A stretch of 64,000 bases of DNA from Parabacteroides sp. PF5-9 (GCF_029893105.1 NZ_JARXWG010000002.1:62001-126000), one strand, 5' to 3'. Positions 32,042 through 42,374 are shown, counted from the first letter of the stretch. Made by a program: numbers and translations. The notes: a model not told the origin generated them from the sequence alone.

Positions 32042-35000
32042 ATGGGATTTAATGAGTTTATGACAAAGCTGTTTGGCAATAAGTCACAGCGCGACTTGAA
32101 AGAAATCACACCTTATGTCAAAAAGATTCAAGCTGTTTATCCGTCGATACAGGTACTTAGTAACGACGAACTACGTGCTAAAACAGATGAAATCAAACAA
32201 CGTATTCAAGATTATGTCGCCGATGAACGGGCACAGGTTACACAACTTCGTGAAGGGATCGATGACAAAGAGTTGGAAGAGCGTGAAGCTGTATGGGCTG
32301 AAGTCGATAAGATAGAAAAAGCAATCACCGAAAAATTAGAGGTTATTCTGGAGGAAGTGCTTCCGGAAGTCTTTGCTATCGTCAAAGATACTGCACGTCG
32401 TTTTACTGAAAATGAAGAAACAGTTGTTACGGCCAATCAATTTGATAGGGATCTAGCTGCTAAACATGATTTTGTGCGTATTGAAGAGGATAAAGCGATC
32501 TATCAAAACCATTGGGTAGCCGGAGGTAGCGAAATCATCTGGAACATGGTGCATTATGATGTACAGCTGTTCGGTGGTGTTGTATTACATAAAGGAAAAA
32601 TTGCGGAGATGGCAACCGGTGAAGGAAAAACATTGGTGGCCACATTACCGGTCTTTCTGAATGCATTAACACGAAATGGAGTACATGTAGTCACAGTCAA
32701 TGACTACCTCTCTAAACGTGACTCGGAATGGATGGGTCCATTGTATATGTTCCATGGTCTTTCGGTGGATTGTATCGACAAGCACCAGCCCAACTCGGAT
32801 GCCCGTCGTGCAGCATATAATGCCGATATTACATTTGGAACAAACAATGAATTTGGTTTTGACTACCTGCGTGATAATATGGCAGTTAGTCCCAATGACC
32901 TGGTACAACGTAAGCACAATTACTCTATTGTCGACGAGGTCGACTCCGTATTGATTGATGATGCTCGTACACCTTTGATCATTTCCGGTCCGATTCCACG
33001 TGGAGAAGAGCAGTTATTCGAACAATTCCGTCCAAACGTAGAAGTTGTTGTTAATGCCCAAAAGAACTTAACCTCTAAATTACTGCTCGAAGCCAAACAG
33101 AAAATGGGCAGCGATGACCAAAAGGTTCAGGAAGAAGGTTCACTCCTACTCTATCGTTCATTCAAAGGTTATCCCAGAAATAAAGCGTTGATTAAATACC
33201 TGAGTGAGCCGGGCGTAAAAACGCAGATGCTGAAAACCGAAGCCTTATATATGGCAGAGAATATGCGTAATATGCATCTTGTAACCGATGAATTATATTT
33301 CGTTATTGATGAAAAAAATAACAGTATCGAATTAACAGATAAAGGGATTGATTTGCTCACAGGTAAAACTGATGATCCTCATTTCTTTGTGCTTCCTGAT
33401 ATTGCGTCAGAACTTTCTCAATTGGATAATATGCAAGCGAACGAGGAAGAAAAACAAGCCAAGAAAGATGAAATATTAGCCAATTACTCCGTTAAAAGCG
33501 AACGCGTTCATACAATCAATCAGTTATTAAAAGCATATACTTTATTTGAAAAAGATGATGAGTATGTGGTCATCGACAATAAAGTGATGATTGTAGACGA
33601 ACAAACCGGACGTATCATGGACGGTCGTCGCTATTCAGACGGTTTACACCAGGCGATTGAAGCCAAAGAAGGAGTAAAGGTTGAAGCTGCCACACAAACT
33701 TTCGCTACAATTACCTTGCAGAACTACTTCCGTATGTACCATAAACTGGCAGGTATGACCGGTACGGCAGAAACAGAAGCTGGTGAACTTTGGGATATCT
33801 ATAAATTGGACGTGGTGGTTATCCCGACCAATCGTCCGATTGCACGTAATGATATGAACGACCGTATTTACAAAACAAAACGTGAAAAATATAATGCGGT
33901 AATTGAAGAGATCAGTCAACTGATTGAAGCCGGTCGTCCTGTATTGGTTGGTACAACTTCTGTTGAAATATCCGAATTATTGAGCCGTATGTTGACACTT
34001 CGGAAAATTCAGCACAATGTATTGAATGCTAAATTACATCAACGTGAGGCGGATATTGTTGCCCAAGCCGGACAACAAGGTACGGTAACAATCGCAACCA
34101 ATATGGCCGGTCGTGGTACCGACATCAAACTATCCCCGGAAGTAAAAGCAGCAGGTGGGTTAGCGATTATTGGTACCGAACGTCATGAAAGCCGTCGTGT
34201 CGACCGCCAGTTACGTGGTCGTGCCGGTCGTCAGGGAGACCCCGGTTCTTCCGTTTTCTTCGTTTCACTGGAAGATGATCTGATGCGTCTGTTTGCGTCT
34301 GAAAAGATTGCAGGGTTGATGGATAGAATGGGATTCAAAGAGGGTGAAGTGCTTGAGCATAGTATGTTGAGTAAATCTGTTGAACGCGCCCAAAAGAAAG
34401 TAGAAGAAAATCACTTTGGTGTCCGTAAACGTTTGCTGGAATATGATGATGTAATGAACTCCCAACGTAATGTCATCTACACACGTCGTCGTCATGCCTT
34501 GATGGGTGAGCGTATCGGATTGGATGTGTTGAATACGATTTATGATACGGCTACCGCTATTGTAGAACAACATGCAGACGTGATGGACTATGAAGGATTC
34601 AAGATTGAATTATTCCGCACATTCGCCGTTGAATCACCATTTACAGAAGAAGAGTTCAAATCAACAAAATCGGATCAGCTGATCTCTAAATTGTTTGAAG
34701 AAATACTGAAAACCTTCAAACGTCGGATGGAGCGAATGACGCAGATTGCCAACCCAGTAATCAAACAAGTTTATGAGAATCAGGGAGCAATGTATGAAAA
34801 CATTCTTATTCCGATCACCGACGGGAAACGGATGTACAATGTCGCCTGTAATCTGAAAGAAGCGTATGATTCTGAAAGTAAAGCGATATCAAAGGCATTC
34901 CAGAAATCCATCGTTCTTCATACGATTGATGAATCATGGAAAGAACATCTTCGTGAAATGGATGAACTTCGACAGTCTGTTCAGAATGCCAGTTATGAAA

Positions 35001-35401
35001 ACAAAGATCCATTGTTGATCTATAAGCTGGAATCATATACTTTATTCAAAAATATGGTGGATGTCATGAATCGTAAGACTGCTGCCGTATTGATGCGTGG
35101 ACAGATACCGGTACGAGAAGAACAACCTTCTGCCGATCAACAGGCTGCCGCAGCGGCCGGTCGCCGTATTGCCGTACAGCAAGCTGCCCCTGAAAAAAGA
35201 CAGGATATGAGTAAATACCGTACCGAACGCTCTGAAATCGGAGGAAGTACAGGCGGACGTCAGGTCAATCCAAATGGGCCACAAGATCAACCCCAGCAAA
35301 AACTGGAACCTATCCGTACAGAAAAGAAAGTTGGACGGAACGATCCTTGCCCTTGTGGTAGCGGTAAAAAGTATAAAAGTTGTCACGGACAAGGGTTGTA
35401 A
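32042..35401 (+). CDS. secA: Preprotein translocase ATPase SecA
   Basis: Motor of the Sec protein-export pathway; 1119 aa from the ATG at 32042. An in-frame TTG at 32000 is rejected because it lies in the right arm of an inverted repeat and adds a non-SecA tail. Motifs: Walker A-containing [17 protein letters not shown] near residue 190, [12 protein letters not shown], Walker [19 protein letters not shown], and a second motor domain with [12 protein letters not shown] and [10 protein letters not shown]. The C terminus has the zinc-binding linker [14 protein letters not shown]. It is longer than E. coli SecA (901 aa) because of Bacteroidetes-type insertions, including one near 345-440 and one near 470-500. 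Confidence 0.97.
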   Translation: MGFNEFMTKLFGNKSQRDLKEITPYVKKIQAVYPSIQVLSNDELRAKTDEIKQRIQDYVADERAQVTQLREGIDDKELEEREAVWAEVDKIEKAITEKLEVILEEVLPEVFAIVKDTARRFTENEETVVTANQFDRDLAAKHDFVRIEEDKAIYQNHWVAGGSEIIWNMVHYDVQLFGGVVLHKGKIAEMATGEGKTLVATLPVFLNALTRNGVHVVTVNDYLSKRDSEWMGPLYMFHGLSVDCIDKHQPNSDARRAAYNADITFGTNNEFGFDYLRDNMAVSPNDLVQRKHNYSIVDEVDSVLIDDARTPLIISGPIPRGEEQLFEQFRPNVEVVVNAQKNLTSKLLLEAKQKMGSDDQKVQEEGSLLLYRSFKGYPRNKALIKYLSEPGVKTQMLKTEALYMAENMRNMHLVTDELYFVIDEKNNSIELTDKGIDLLTGKTDDPHFFVLPDIASELSQLDNMQANEEEKQAKKDEILANYSVKSERVHTINQLLKAYTLFEKDDEYVVIDNKVMIVDEQTGRIMDGRRYSDGLHQAIEAKEGVKVEAATQTFATITLQNYFRMYHKLAGMTGTAETEAGELWDIYKLDVVVIPTNRPIARNDMNDRIYKTKREKYNAVIEEISQLIEAGRPVLVGTTSVEISELLSRMLTLRKIQHNVLNAKLHQREADIVAQAGQQGTVTIATNMAGRGTDIKLSPEVKAAGGLAIIGTERHESRRVDRQLRGRAGRQGDPGSSVFFVSLEDDLMRLFASEKIAGLMDRMGFKEGEVLEHSMLSKSVERAQKKVEENHFGVRKRLLEYDDVMNSQRNVIYTRRRHALMGERIGLDVLNTIYDTATAIVEQHADVMDYEGFKIELFRTFAVESPFTEEEFKSTKSDQLISKLFEEILKTFKRRMERMTQIANPVIKQVYENQGAMYENILIPITDGKRMYNVACNLKEAYDSESKAISKAFQKSIVLHTIDESWKEHLREMDELRQSVQNASYENKDPLLIYKLESYTLFKNMVDVMNRKTAAVLMRGQIPVREEQPSADQQAAAAAGRRIAVQQAAPEKRQDMSKYRTERSEIGGSTGGRQVNPNGPQDQPQQKLEPIRTEKKVGRNDPCPCGSGKKYKSCHGQGL

Positions 35402-35428
35402 TCCCTTTTACTGATCATCTAATAAAAA

Positions 35429-35468
35429 AGGGTTGTTTCGAGTATTCGGGACAACCCTCTCTTTTTTT
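35429..35468 (+). terminator. Terminator after secA
   Basis: AGGGTTGT (35429-35436) pairs with ACAACCCT (35451-35458), followed by CTC and seven T. Confidence 0.8.
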
Positions 35469-35530
35469 GAGAATATCAGTCTTGGAAAAGAAAATTCACA
35501 CCAAAGGCACCTCCTGTCAATAAGAATTGT

Positions 35531-35538
35531 TACTTTTG
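35531..35538 (+). promoter_or_regulatory. -7 element TACTTTTG of maeB
   Basis: TAnnTTTG match 41 bp before the maeB ATG. Confidence 0.55.
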
Positions 35539-35579
35539 TCGCCGATTAGGTTAATAAATAAAACTTTAAATAACAATTT

Positions 35580-37877
35580 ATGGCAAAAACAATAAGAGAA
35601 GAGGCTCTTCGGTATCATGCTGAAGGAAAGCCAGGAAAAATTGAGGTTATCCCCACCAAACCATACAGTACCCAAAGTGATCTATCATTGGCTTATTCGC
35701 CCGGAGTAGCAGAACCTTGCCTTGAAATCGAGAAGAATCCGTTGGATGCTTATACATATACGGCTAAAGGAAATCTGGTAGCTGTCATTTCAAATGGAAC
35801 GGCCGTTTTAGGATTAGGCGATATTGGTGCAATGGCCGGAAAACCAGTGATGGAAGGGAAAGGATTATTATTTAAAATATTTGCCGGCATCGACGTTTTT
35901 GATATTGAGGTCGATGAAAAAGATCCGGAAAAATTTATACAAACAGTTAAAGCGATCTCCCCCACTTTCGGCGGTATTAATCTGGAAGATATAAAAGCGC
36001 CCGAATGTTTCGAAATTGAAACACGGTTAAAAAAGGAATTGGATATTCCCGTCATGCATGACGACCAGCACGGTACGGCGATCATATCGGCTGCTGCTTT
36101 ACTGAATGCGCTCGAACTGGCCGAAAAAAAGATAGAAGAGGTAAAAATTGTCGTCAACGGTGCCGGTGCCGCTTCTATATCCTGTACTAAATTGTACGTT
36201 CTACTCGGTGCCCGTAAAGAAAATATCATTATGTGTGATAGTAAAGGGGTTATCTCCACCTATCGGACAGATCTGAATGTTTCGAAAAAAGAATTTGCCA
36301 CCACACAAGCGATCAAAACACTCGAGGAAGCACTTGTGGGAGCGGATGTTTTTCTTGGATTATCTGTTGCCGATGTCGTCACTGGAGAAATGGTTCAAAG
36401 TATGAATCAGAATCCGATTGTTTTCGCATTGGCCAACCCCAATCCCGAAATATCCTATAAAGAAGCTACAAGTAGCAGGAAAGACCTTATTTTTGCTACC
36501 GGACGTTCCGACTATCCGAATCAGGTCAATAATGTATTGGGATTTCCTTATATTTTCAGAGGAGCATTAGACACACATGCCACAGCGATCAATGAAGAGA
36601 TGAAAGTAGCTGCGGTCTATGCGATTGCCGAACTGGCAAAAGAACCGGTTCCCGACGTAGTCAATGCGGCCTATAAATTAAAACGCACGACTTTTGGTCG
36701 CGATTATATTCTACCTAAACCGCTCGATCCCCGGTTACTCACCCGCGTTTCTGTCGCTGTAGCAAAAGCAGCTATTGCATCGGGCGTATCACGCAAAACA
36801 ATTACCGATTGGGAGGCCTATGCCAACCGGTTAAGAGAGATGATGGGGTATGATAACAAAATGCTTCGTTCATTTACAGAGATGGCCAAAGCCCATCCGA
36901 AACGTGTTGTTTTTGCCGAAGCCAATCACGTCAATATGCTGAAAGCTGCCGTAGAAGCAAAATCAGAAGGGATCTGTTATCCGATCCTTTTAGGAAACGA
37001 AGAACGGCTCGGAAAGATCGCCAAAGAAGAAAACATTAATCTGGAAGGGATTGAAATCGTCAATTTGCGTCACGATCGCGAAAATGAACGGCGTTACCGT
37101 TATGCACGTATTTTTTCTGAAAAGAAAGCACGCGAAGGGGTCACCTATGCTGAAGCCTGCGAATTGATGGTCGACCGGAATGCTTTTGGTATGATGATGG
37201 TTGCTACGGGTGAAGCCGACGCATTCATTACCGGAGTATACAGCCGTTATTCGGCAATCACCAAACTGGCCGAGCAAATCATTGGTATCCGTCCATCCTA
37301 CAAGCATTTTGGAGCCATGAACATCATAACCAGCAAACGTGGAACATTCTTTGTGGCCGATACATTGATCAACCGTCATCCTTCAGCTGAAGTGTTAATT
37401 GATATGGCTCGTTTGACACATGATTCGGTCAAATTCTTTGCCCATGATCCGGTTATGGCGATGCTCTCCTACTCCAACTTCGGATCAGATAAACAGGGTA
37501 GTCCCAAAAAAGTGCACGAGGCTATTGATTATCTGCATACAAATTATCCGGAGATTATGGTCGACGGTGAAATGCAGGTCAATTTTGCATTGGATAAAAA
37601 ACTGAGAGATGAAACTTACCCATTCAATAAACTCAAAGGAAAAGATGTAAATACACTCATTTTCCCTAACCTGAGTTCGGCAAACAGTGCCTATAAATTA
37701 TTGCTTGAAATGGGTGTAGGAGAAACAATCGGCCCGATCCAAATGGGATTAAACAAACCGATTCACTTCACCGATGTAGAAAGTACCACGCGAGATATCC
37801 TGAATCTAACCACCGTGGCTGTGGTCGATGCGATCGTTCAGGAACAGATAGAAAAAGGAGAAGTACAACAGAAATGA
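35580..37877 (+). CDS. maeB: NADP-dependent malic enzyme, MaeB type (with phosphotransacetylase-like domain)
   Basis: Converts malate to pyruvate and CO2 with reduction of NAD(P); 765 aa. The malic domain (about 1-160) has AYSPGVAEPCLEI and the metal-binding NLEDIKAPECFEIE with VMHDDQHGTAI. The NAD(P)-binding domain (about 165-400) has IVVNGAGAASISC and VFALANPNPEI. The C-terminal 330 residues form a phosphotransacetylase-like domain (KRVVFAEANHVNMLKA near 440, TGVYSRYSAITKLAEQIIG near 548), usually regulatory rather than catalytic. This is the normal MaeB layout and length. The stop overlaps the start of the next gene, indicating cotranscription with the esterase. Confidence 0.95.
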   Translation: MAKTIREEALRYHAEGKPGKIEVIPTKPYSTQSDLSLAYSPGVAEPCLEIEKNPLDAYTYTAKGNLVAVISNGTAVLGLGDIGAMAGKPVMEGKGLLFKIFAGIDVFDIEVDEKDPEKFIQTVKAISPTFGGINLEDIKAPECFEIETRLKKELDIPVMHDDQHGTAIISAAALLNALELAEKKIEEVKIVVNGAGAASISCTKLYVLLGARKENIIMCDSKGVISTYRTDLNVSKKEFATTQAIKTLEEALVGADVFLGLSVADVVTGEMVQSMNQNPIVFALANPNPEISYKEATSSRKDLIFATGRSDYPNQVNNVLGFPYIFRGALDTHATAINEEMKVAAVYAIAELAKEPVPDVVNAAYKLKRTTFGRDYILPKPLDPRLLTRVSVAVAKAAIASGVSRKTITDWEAYANRLREMMGYDNKMLRSFTEMAKAHPKRVVFAEANHVNMLKAAVEAKSEGICYPILLGNEERLGKIAKEENINLEGIEIVNLRHDRENERRYRYARIFSEKKAREGVTYAEACELMVDRNAFGMMMVATGEADAFITGVYSRYSAITKLAEQIIGIRPSYKHFGAMNIITSKRGTFFVADTLINRHPSAEVLIDMARLTHDSVKFFAHDPVMAMLSYSNFGSDKQGSPKKVHEAIDYLHTNYPEIMVDGEMQVNFALDKKLRDETYPFNKLKGKDVNTLIFPNLSSANSAYKLLLEMGVGETIGPIQMGLNKPIHFTDVESTTRDILNLTTVAVVDAIVQEQIEKGEVQQK

Positions 37878-39265
37878 TTTTTCACAAAAACAGGTGCAAA
37901 CTTCTCTCTCTTATTTTTCTATTGAATGTATTCTCGTTCATACATGCTCAGGAAGATACCCATCAGCGTTTCACGCTGATGGGATTAGGTGATTCCATTA
38001 CGGAGGGTGGAGATACTTTTTCCTCCTATCTTTTTCCGTTATGGGAAAAACTGTTTACAGGTGGTTATCTGGTTGATTTTATCGGCCCACAAAAACAGGC
38101 TTGCCGGATAGGTGAACTGCATCATGCCGGATATAGCGGAAAAACAGTTGAATATCTCGAATCAGTCATCGACAGTCTCTACCGGGAATATCCGGCGGAT
38201 ATCGTATTGCTTCATGCCGGACACAATCACTTTGTAGAAGAAAACCCTATTCCGGAAATGATAAAAGCGTACCGTTCTATTATCGGAAAGATAAAAACGA
38301 TACGTCCCGATGCGATTATTCTGTTGGCACAAGTCATCGAAAGCGGGAAATTACCCAAATACAGTTACATTCCCGACTTGAATAAAGAGATAGCCAAACT
38401 GGTTGCATCCTATGATAATCCTCAGATCAAACTCGTCAATCAGGCCGCAGGTTTCGACTGGAAAGAAGATACAGTTGCAGACAAAGTACATCCGAATACA
38501 CAAGGTGCATCAAAAATGGCTCAAAGTTGGTATCATGCGCTTGAAAAGATATTGCCTGTTCCATCACAAAAATTCTATCCCGAAATAGTCCCCTATAAAA
38601 TTGTGGACGGAGATACGTTGTCCATGCACATCTTCAAGCCGCAGCCTTCAAGAAACAACTCCCTCAGTCCGGTTATTGTTTATTTTTTCGGAGGAGGCTG
38701 GAAGCTGGGTACACCATTGCAGTTTTACCGCGAATGTGCTTATTATGCCTCATTAGGCATGACGGCTGTAACTGTAGACTATCGGATCGAATTCCTACAT
38801 CATACCACACCCGACGAATCGCTGGATGATGCCAGAGATGCCATCTGTTTTCTACGCGAACAAGCTGATGCGTGGCATATCGACCCTGACCGAATCGCTG
38901 CCAGTGGTGCTTCTGCCGGAGGTTATCTGGCCGCAGCTGCAGGTTTAGAAGAATGCAACGATAAGGCTTGCAGCAGTCCTAATCTGCTTGTCTTAAACTA
39001 CGCGGTTCTGGAACGAATCAAAACATTAAAAAATCACCCCCCTCCTATCCTTTTTCTGGTCGGTTCGGCAGATCATTTAGTTCCGCTTGATGCGGTATCT
39101 AATTTCCAGCAAAAAGTACAACAACAAAACGGTCTGTTTGAACTCCATCTATTTGAAGGAGCCCAACATCCCATCTTCTTATACCGGAAAGATCCGGACG
39201 CGAACTTTTATAAGGTCAGAAATCTGACAGATATTTTTCTAAAACAGTATGGATATCTGCATTGA
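37874..39265 (+). CDS. Two-domain secreted esterase: SGNH hydrolase plus alpha/beta hydrolase
   Basis: Exported esterase-like protein of 463 aa. The signal peptide ends near residue 25 (FIHAQ). The N-terminal SGNH/GDSL domain (about 30-230) has block I MGLGDSITEG with Ser41, block III LLHAGHNHF, and block V DKVHPN with the Asp-His pair. The C-terminal alpha/beta hydrolase (about 245-463) has the oxyanion-type FFGGGW, nucleophile GASAGG with Ser347, a late Asp in VGSADHLVP and His in EGAQHPIF. Both catalytic sets look intact. Carbohydrate deacetylation is a plausible role for such fusions, but the substrate is unknown. The start overlaps the maeB stop by 4 bp. Confidence 0.85.
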   Translation: MIFHKNRCKLLSLIFLLNVFSFIHAQEDTHQRFTLMGLGDSITEGGDTFSSYLFPLWEKLFTGGYLVDFIGPQKQACRIGELHHAGYSGKTVEYLESVIDSLYREYPADIVLLHAGHNHFVEENPIPEMIKAYRSIIGKIKTIRPDAIILLAQVIESGKLPKYSYIPDLNKEIAKLVASYDNPQIKLVNQAAGFDWKEDTVADKVHPNTQGASKMAQSWYHALEKILPVPSQKFYPEIVPYKIVDGDTLSMHIFKPQPSRNNSLSPVIVYFFGGGWKLGTPLQFYRECAYYASLGMTAVTVDYRIEFLHHTTPDESLDDARDAICFLREQADAWHIDPDRIAASGASAGGYLAAAAGLEECNDKACSSPNLLVLNYAVLERIKTLKNHPPPILFLVGSADHLVPLDAVSNFQQKVQQQNGLFELHLFEGAQHPIFLYRKDPDANFYKVRNLTDIFLKQYGYLH

Positions 39266-39271
39266 GAACTG

Positions 39272-40747
39272 TTAATCAAACAAATGCACATTCGGATTCA
39301 CCGGTATCACACAAGGATTGACCTTCACGACAAGACTATTTGATGCAGCTTCTTTACCATTTGCTAAATAAGAACAAACGGTGATCGTGTACATGCCCGG
39401 TTTAGTATAGGTATAACTATGCGTCTGGCTACCTGAACCGACATTCGTATCTTTCACAAATGCACTTCCATCCCCAAAATCCCATTCGGTATAGGCGATC
39501 TCATCCTGACCGGACTGACTCAATACCACCGTGAAATCTTGCTGCGTATTCACACAGAATATTTGATCAGCCTCGATAGATACCGCAAACCAGTTGGCTG
39601 CAAAAGAAGGAAGTCCGACTCGACCCACGCCTGATAAAAAGCCATCTGGAGTTTGATAAATCTTTAAATGATCCAAGTCTTCCGGATTATCCAAAACATA
39701 CATATAATTCTTCATATATCCGGTGGAATAAATACGTCCATCCGGAGCTAATTGAAGAGAATAAAACGCTGTAGGAAAAGAACCGAAAGTTTTCATAGCA
39801 ACATTGTTCGGAGTCGAAGAGCCTATTAATTCTTCAAAATCAAACGCATATAAGCAAGAACTAGTTGCACCTCCCACATATAAATATTTTCCCGAAGGTG
39901 AGAACTCTATACCATAATTTGAGTTACCTGTCCTCGTTTTTATATTTGAGAATTGTCCTGTGAGGGCATCAAATTCTCCGAAAAAAATAGTCGTCGAACA
40001 ATGCGTGGCCCAGGCAAATTTTTTACCATCCGGTGTAAATTTGATATATCCATTTGCACTAGTACATGTTACATCCACAGGAAGTTGAGTAACAACAGGA
40101 GTTGTAGAGACACCAGATTTCGTAACCAACCAAGCATTCAGATAAGAAGGACTTCCTTTACCCGGAGCGACTACCCAAATATCTTTACCATTGGCATGGC
40201 GAATAGAGGTGACCGATTCTCCCGTTTTACCGCTATGATTCACAAAATAAATATTTTTCTGCCCTGAGACGACATCTCCGTATCCATCCTCTAAAGTCAT
40301 ATCAATTATTGAATAGGCCAACTGGTCAGTCTGATTGATGTTTAATGTCACAGCGATATATTTATCCTGAGTCTCCGGATAGGGCATAATAATTCCTGAC
40401 TGAGCAGACGAATCATGTCCTGTCAATCCGGCACCATTCGGCATTATTACATTCTTACGATTCCAAATGTTTATACCATTTGAATAGAATAAAAGTTGTC
40501 CTTTACTATCTGAAAAGGTGAAACATCCTTCCTGAATGACCATAGGAGAACCAGATAAAAAGGTGGGTAGCCCTTTCAACTCTTCGTCTTGTGTACCAAA
40601 TAGACCGGTAAGCGTAAGATCCTGGGTAGTATTCCAAGTTAATCCTGCTTTATCTCCAAAAAACCAGTTGTTCGCTTCTTTCTGTCCTTGCGCATAAAAA
40701 ACGGTCATAGCCATCAGGCTGAATAGTAAAATTTTAGTACGTTTCAT
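39272..40747 (-). CDS. Secreted beta-propeller/PKD-domain protein
   Basis: Exported protein of 491 aa. A signal peptide occupies about residues 1-21 (LMAMTVFYAQG). The mature start ANNWFFGDKAGLTWN matches a large Bacteroidetes family of surface proteins with NNWYFG openings. Residues about 40-395 alternate short strands with WVVAPGKG and FSPSGKYLYVGGA-type motifs, suggesting a propeller. A PKD domain lies at about 400-478 (EWDFGDGSAF, then HSYTYTKPGMYTITV). No C-terminal sorting domain is seen; the protein ends shortly after the PKD domain. Ligand and role are unknown. Its 3' end lies 6 bp from the convergent esterase gene. Confidence 0.8.
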   Translation of the reverse strand: MKRTKILLFSLMAMTVFYAQGQKEANNWFFGDKAGLTWNTTQDLTLTGLFGTQDEELKGLPTFLSGSPMVIQEGCFTFSDSKGQLLFYSNGINIWNRKNVIMPNGAGLTGHDSSAQSGIIMPYPETQDKYIAVTLNINQTDQLAYSIIDMTLEDGYGDVVSGQKNIYFVNHSGKTGESVTSIRHANGKDIWVVAPGKGSPSYLNAWLVTKSGVSTTPVVTQLPVDVTCTSANGYIKFTPDGKKFAWATHCSTTIFFGEFDALTGQFSNIKTRTGNSNYGIEFSPSGKYLYVGGATSSCLYAFDFEELIGSSTPNNVAMKTFGSFPTAFYSLQLAPDGRIYSTGYMKNYMYVLDNPEDLDHLKIYQTPDGFLSGVGRVGLPSFAANWFAVSIEADQIFCVNTQQDFTVVLSQSGQDEIAYTEWDFGDGSAFVKDTNVGSGSQTHSYTYTKPGMYTITVCSYLANGKEAASNSLVVKVNPCVIPVNPNVHLFD

Positions 40748-40801
40748 ATTTTAATTCTGAAATTGTAGATTATTCGGTAAATGTTTTGTCAAAAATTAAA
40801 A

Positions 40802-40809
40802 CAAAATTA
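40802..40809 (-). promoter_or_regulatory. -7 element TAATTTTG of the PKD-protein gene
   Basis: Minus-strand TAnnTTTG match 55 bp upstream of the ATG; it separates this gene from array B at 40924-41031. Confidence 0.5.
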
Positions 40810-40923
40810 AGAAAAATACGGATAACAGATGTTCTTTTTGCTTGTTTTTACTGTTGGTTTGCCTTTTTATACCCTACAGCACTAATTTCCCTTTTCTTAC
40901 GGTTGAGTCTTTGTCTAAGTGTA

Positions 40924-41031
40924 AAACAAGAATTCATTTGACAGTTGTAGAACGATCGTTCTATAATTATCAAATGATCAAACGACAATTGTGAAACGAT
41001 CATTTGACAATTGTCAAATGAATTCTTGTTT
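40924..41031. repeat. 22-bp phased palindrome array, family B
   Basis: A 108-bp element with perfect 20-bp terminal inverted repeats (40924-40943 and 41012-41031; AAACAAGAATTCATTTGACA). Four 20-bp units start at 40935, 40957, 40979 and 41001, exactly 22 bp apart, each separated by AT. The last is a perfect palindrome, CATTTGACAATTGTCAAATG. The right half of unit 1 (TTGTAGAACG) complements the left half of unit 2 (CGTTCTATAA) with one transition, so the half-sites are shuffled versions of each other. It starts 8 bp beyond the stop of the outer-membrane protein gene. Confidence 0.9.
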
Positions 41032-41038
41032 CAGATAT

Positions 41039-42277
41039 TTAAAACTGTTTGATCAGAAAAGAGGGGTTTACACGTACATAGACCCCAAAAGAGAAGCTGG
41101 TCGAACCATTTATCGGTTTCCATCCGGTTTCAGGTTCATGCATTTTCCCTGATAAGGTCTGGTACACATCTAAATCGACTCCCAGTGAGAATCCTTTACC
41201 CAAAGAACGGGAATATTCCATGCCTAAATAGACCATCTGAGGGCGCTGATAGGTCGCTCCATTTTCACGGGTAGATACGGCACCATAAAAAGGCACACCA
41301 AACATGGAAATAAATTCATCACATTGCCAATAAGCTGTTTTTACCCTGAAATCAGAAATATCGGCCATTGCTTTCGCATACAGGCCATACCCGCTGTCAA
41401 AAGGCCAGATCTCACCGGCTTGCTGATAATAACCGGCTATATCCAATTCGACATTCAGTTTTTTGAAAACCCGATGTCCGGTATTCCAAACACCTCCTAC
41501 TCCCAATGCTCCATTCATTAATGTCTGCACAGAACTAACGGTTAGTGTATCAATCTCCCCACCTCTATGTTGCGCCACTCCTTGTATAGGGATATAAAAA
41601 TGGTATGGAGATGTGGGTGCATTCAGTTTCAGGCGACTTGATAACCCTACTGTAAAAGCTTCCTGATGCGTATCTTCCCGATAAATAAAACTTTCCCAAT
41701 TCAACCAGGCATCCAAATCAAAGGATTGAGAATGATACAGGAGTTGGACTCCGGCTTCAGGATCTGCTGTCAGATTCAATTCCGGGCTATAGAGTGGTTC
41801 AATCAAACGGTGGTTAGATGCACCATAGATATTTCCAACGATCAGATCGATACGATCACTCAATCGCATCTGTACCCGGAAAAACGGAAGAAAATGGGCT
41901 CCCTTTTGATACTGATTCCCTTTCCAAACAGGTATATCTTTGTAAGCCATACTTGGGTACTTATGCGCTCCGTGATAAAATAACATATGAAGACCGGCTT
42001 CAAGTTTGATGTTGGATAAAGGGTAATAGACTGCCTTGGGTTGTACCCAAAGCCCCGGTAATGAATAGCCTTTCATGACTGTTCCGGCATATTCATTGTT
42101 TTTGAAAAAGCTGAGATTATCTAATTCGACAAAAAGCTGCTTCTCTTTTGTGGGATCGATCTGGTAAGCTGTTTGGTATACTCGCTCTTCAAGCTGTGCC
42201 AACAAGGGTGTATATAGGAGCCATACTCCTAAAATAAGACAACAGCGAACGAAACAGGTCCTTTTCATCATCATCAT
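41039..42277 (-). CDS. Predicted outer-membrane beta-barrel protein, unknown function
   Basis: Exported protein of about 412 aa. Four ATG codons stand in a row at 42266-42277, so the exact start is uncertain; all give the same signal peptide (RTCFVRCCLILGVWLLYTPLLAQ region). The mature part is rich in Tyr, Trp and Gly in alternating strand patterns (NIKLEAGLHMLFYHG, FDLDAWLNWESFIY, GLYAKAMADISDFRVKTAYWQ) and ends in SFSFGVYVRVNPSFLIKQF, an outer-membrane barrel-like tail. No family is recognised with confidence. It stands alone downstream of the RNA-binding protein gene, separated from it by a terminator. Confidence 0.75.
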   Translation of the reverse strand: MMMMKRTCFVRCCLILGVWLLYTPLLAQLEERVYQTAYQIDPTKEKQLFVELDNLSFFKNNEYAGTVMKGYSLPGLWVQPKAVYYPLSNIKLEAGLHMLFYHGAHKYPSMAYKDIPVWKGNQYQKGAHFLPFFRVQMRLSDRIDLIVGNIYGASNHRLIEPLYSPELNLTADPEAGVQLLYHSQSFDLDAWLNWESFIYREDTHQEAFTVGLSSRLKLNAPTSPYHFYIPIQGVAQHRGGEIDTLTVSSVQTLMNGALGVGGVWNTGHRVFKKLNVELDIAGYYQQAGEIWPFDSGYGLYAKAMADISDFRVKTAYWQCDEFISMFGVPFYGAVSTRENGATYQRPQMVYLGMEYSRSLGKGFSLGVDLDVYQTLSGKMHEPETGWKPINGSTSFSFGVYVRVNPSFLIKQF

Positions 42278-42286
42278 TTTTTTTTG

Positions 42287-42294
42287 CAAACGTA
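42287..42294 (-). promoter_or_regulatory. -7 element TACGTTTG of the outer-membrane protein gene
   Basis: Minus-strand TAnnTTTG match only 9 bp from the first of four tandem ATG codons, implying an almost leaderless mRNA if it is used. Confidence 0.55.
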
Positions 42295-42312
42295 GAAAAA
42301 TAGGATTGAATA

Positions 42313-42348
42313 AAAAAACGGAAAGCAGAATTCTGCTCCCCGTTTTTT
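42313..42348 (-). terminator. Terminator after the RRM protein gene
   Basis: AAAACGG at the left pairs with CCGTTTT at the right, around an inner palindrome AGCAGAATTCTGCT (42324-42337). It has a T-run on both strands. Confidence 0.75.
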
Positions 42349-42374
42349 ATGTTATTAAAAACTACCGTACTTGA

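Noticed and set aside
40924-41031. Invertible (phase-variable) promoter
   Set aside because: The 20-bp inverted ends would fit a recombinase site, but the interior has no TAnnTTTG promoter and no recombinase gene is nearby.
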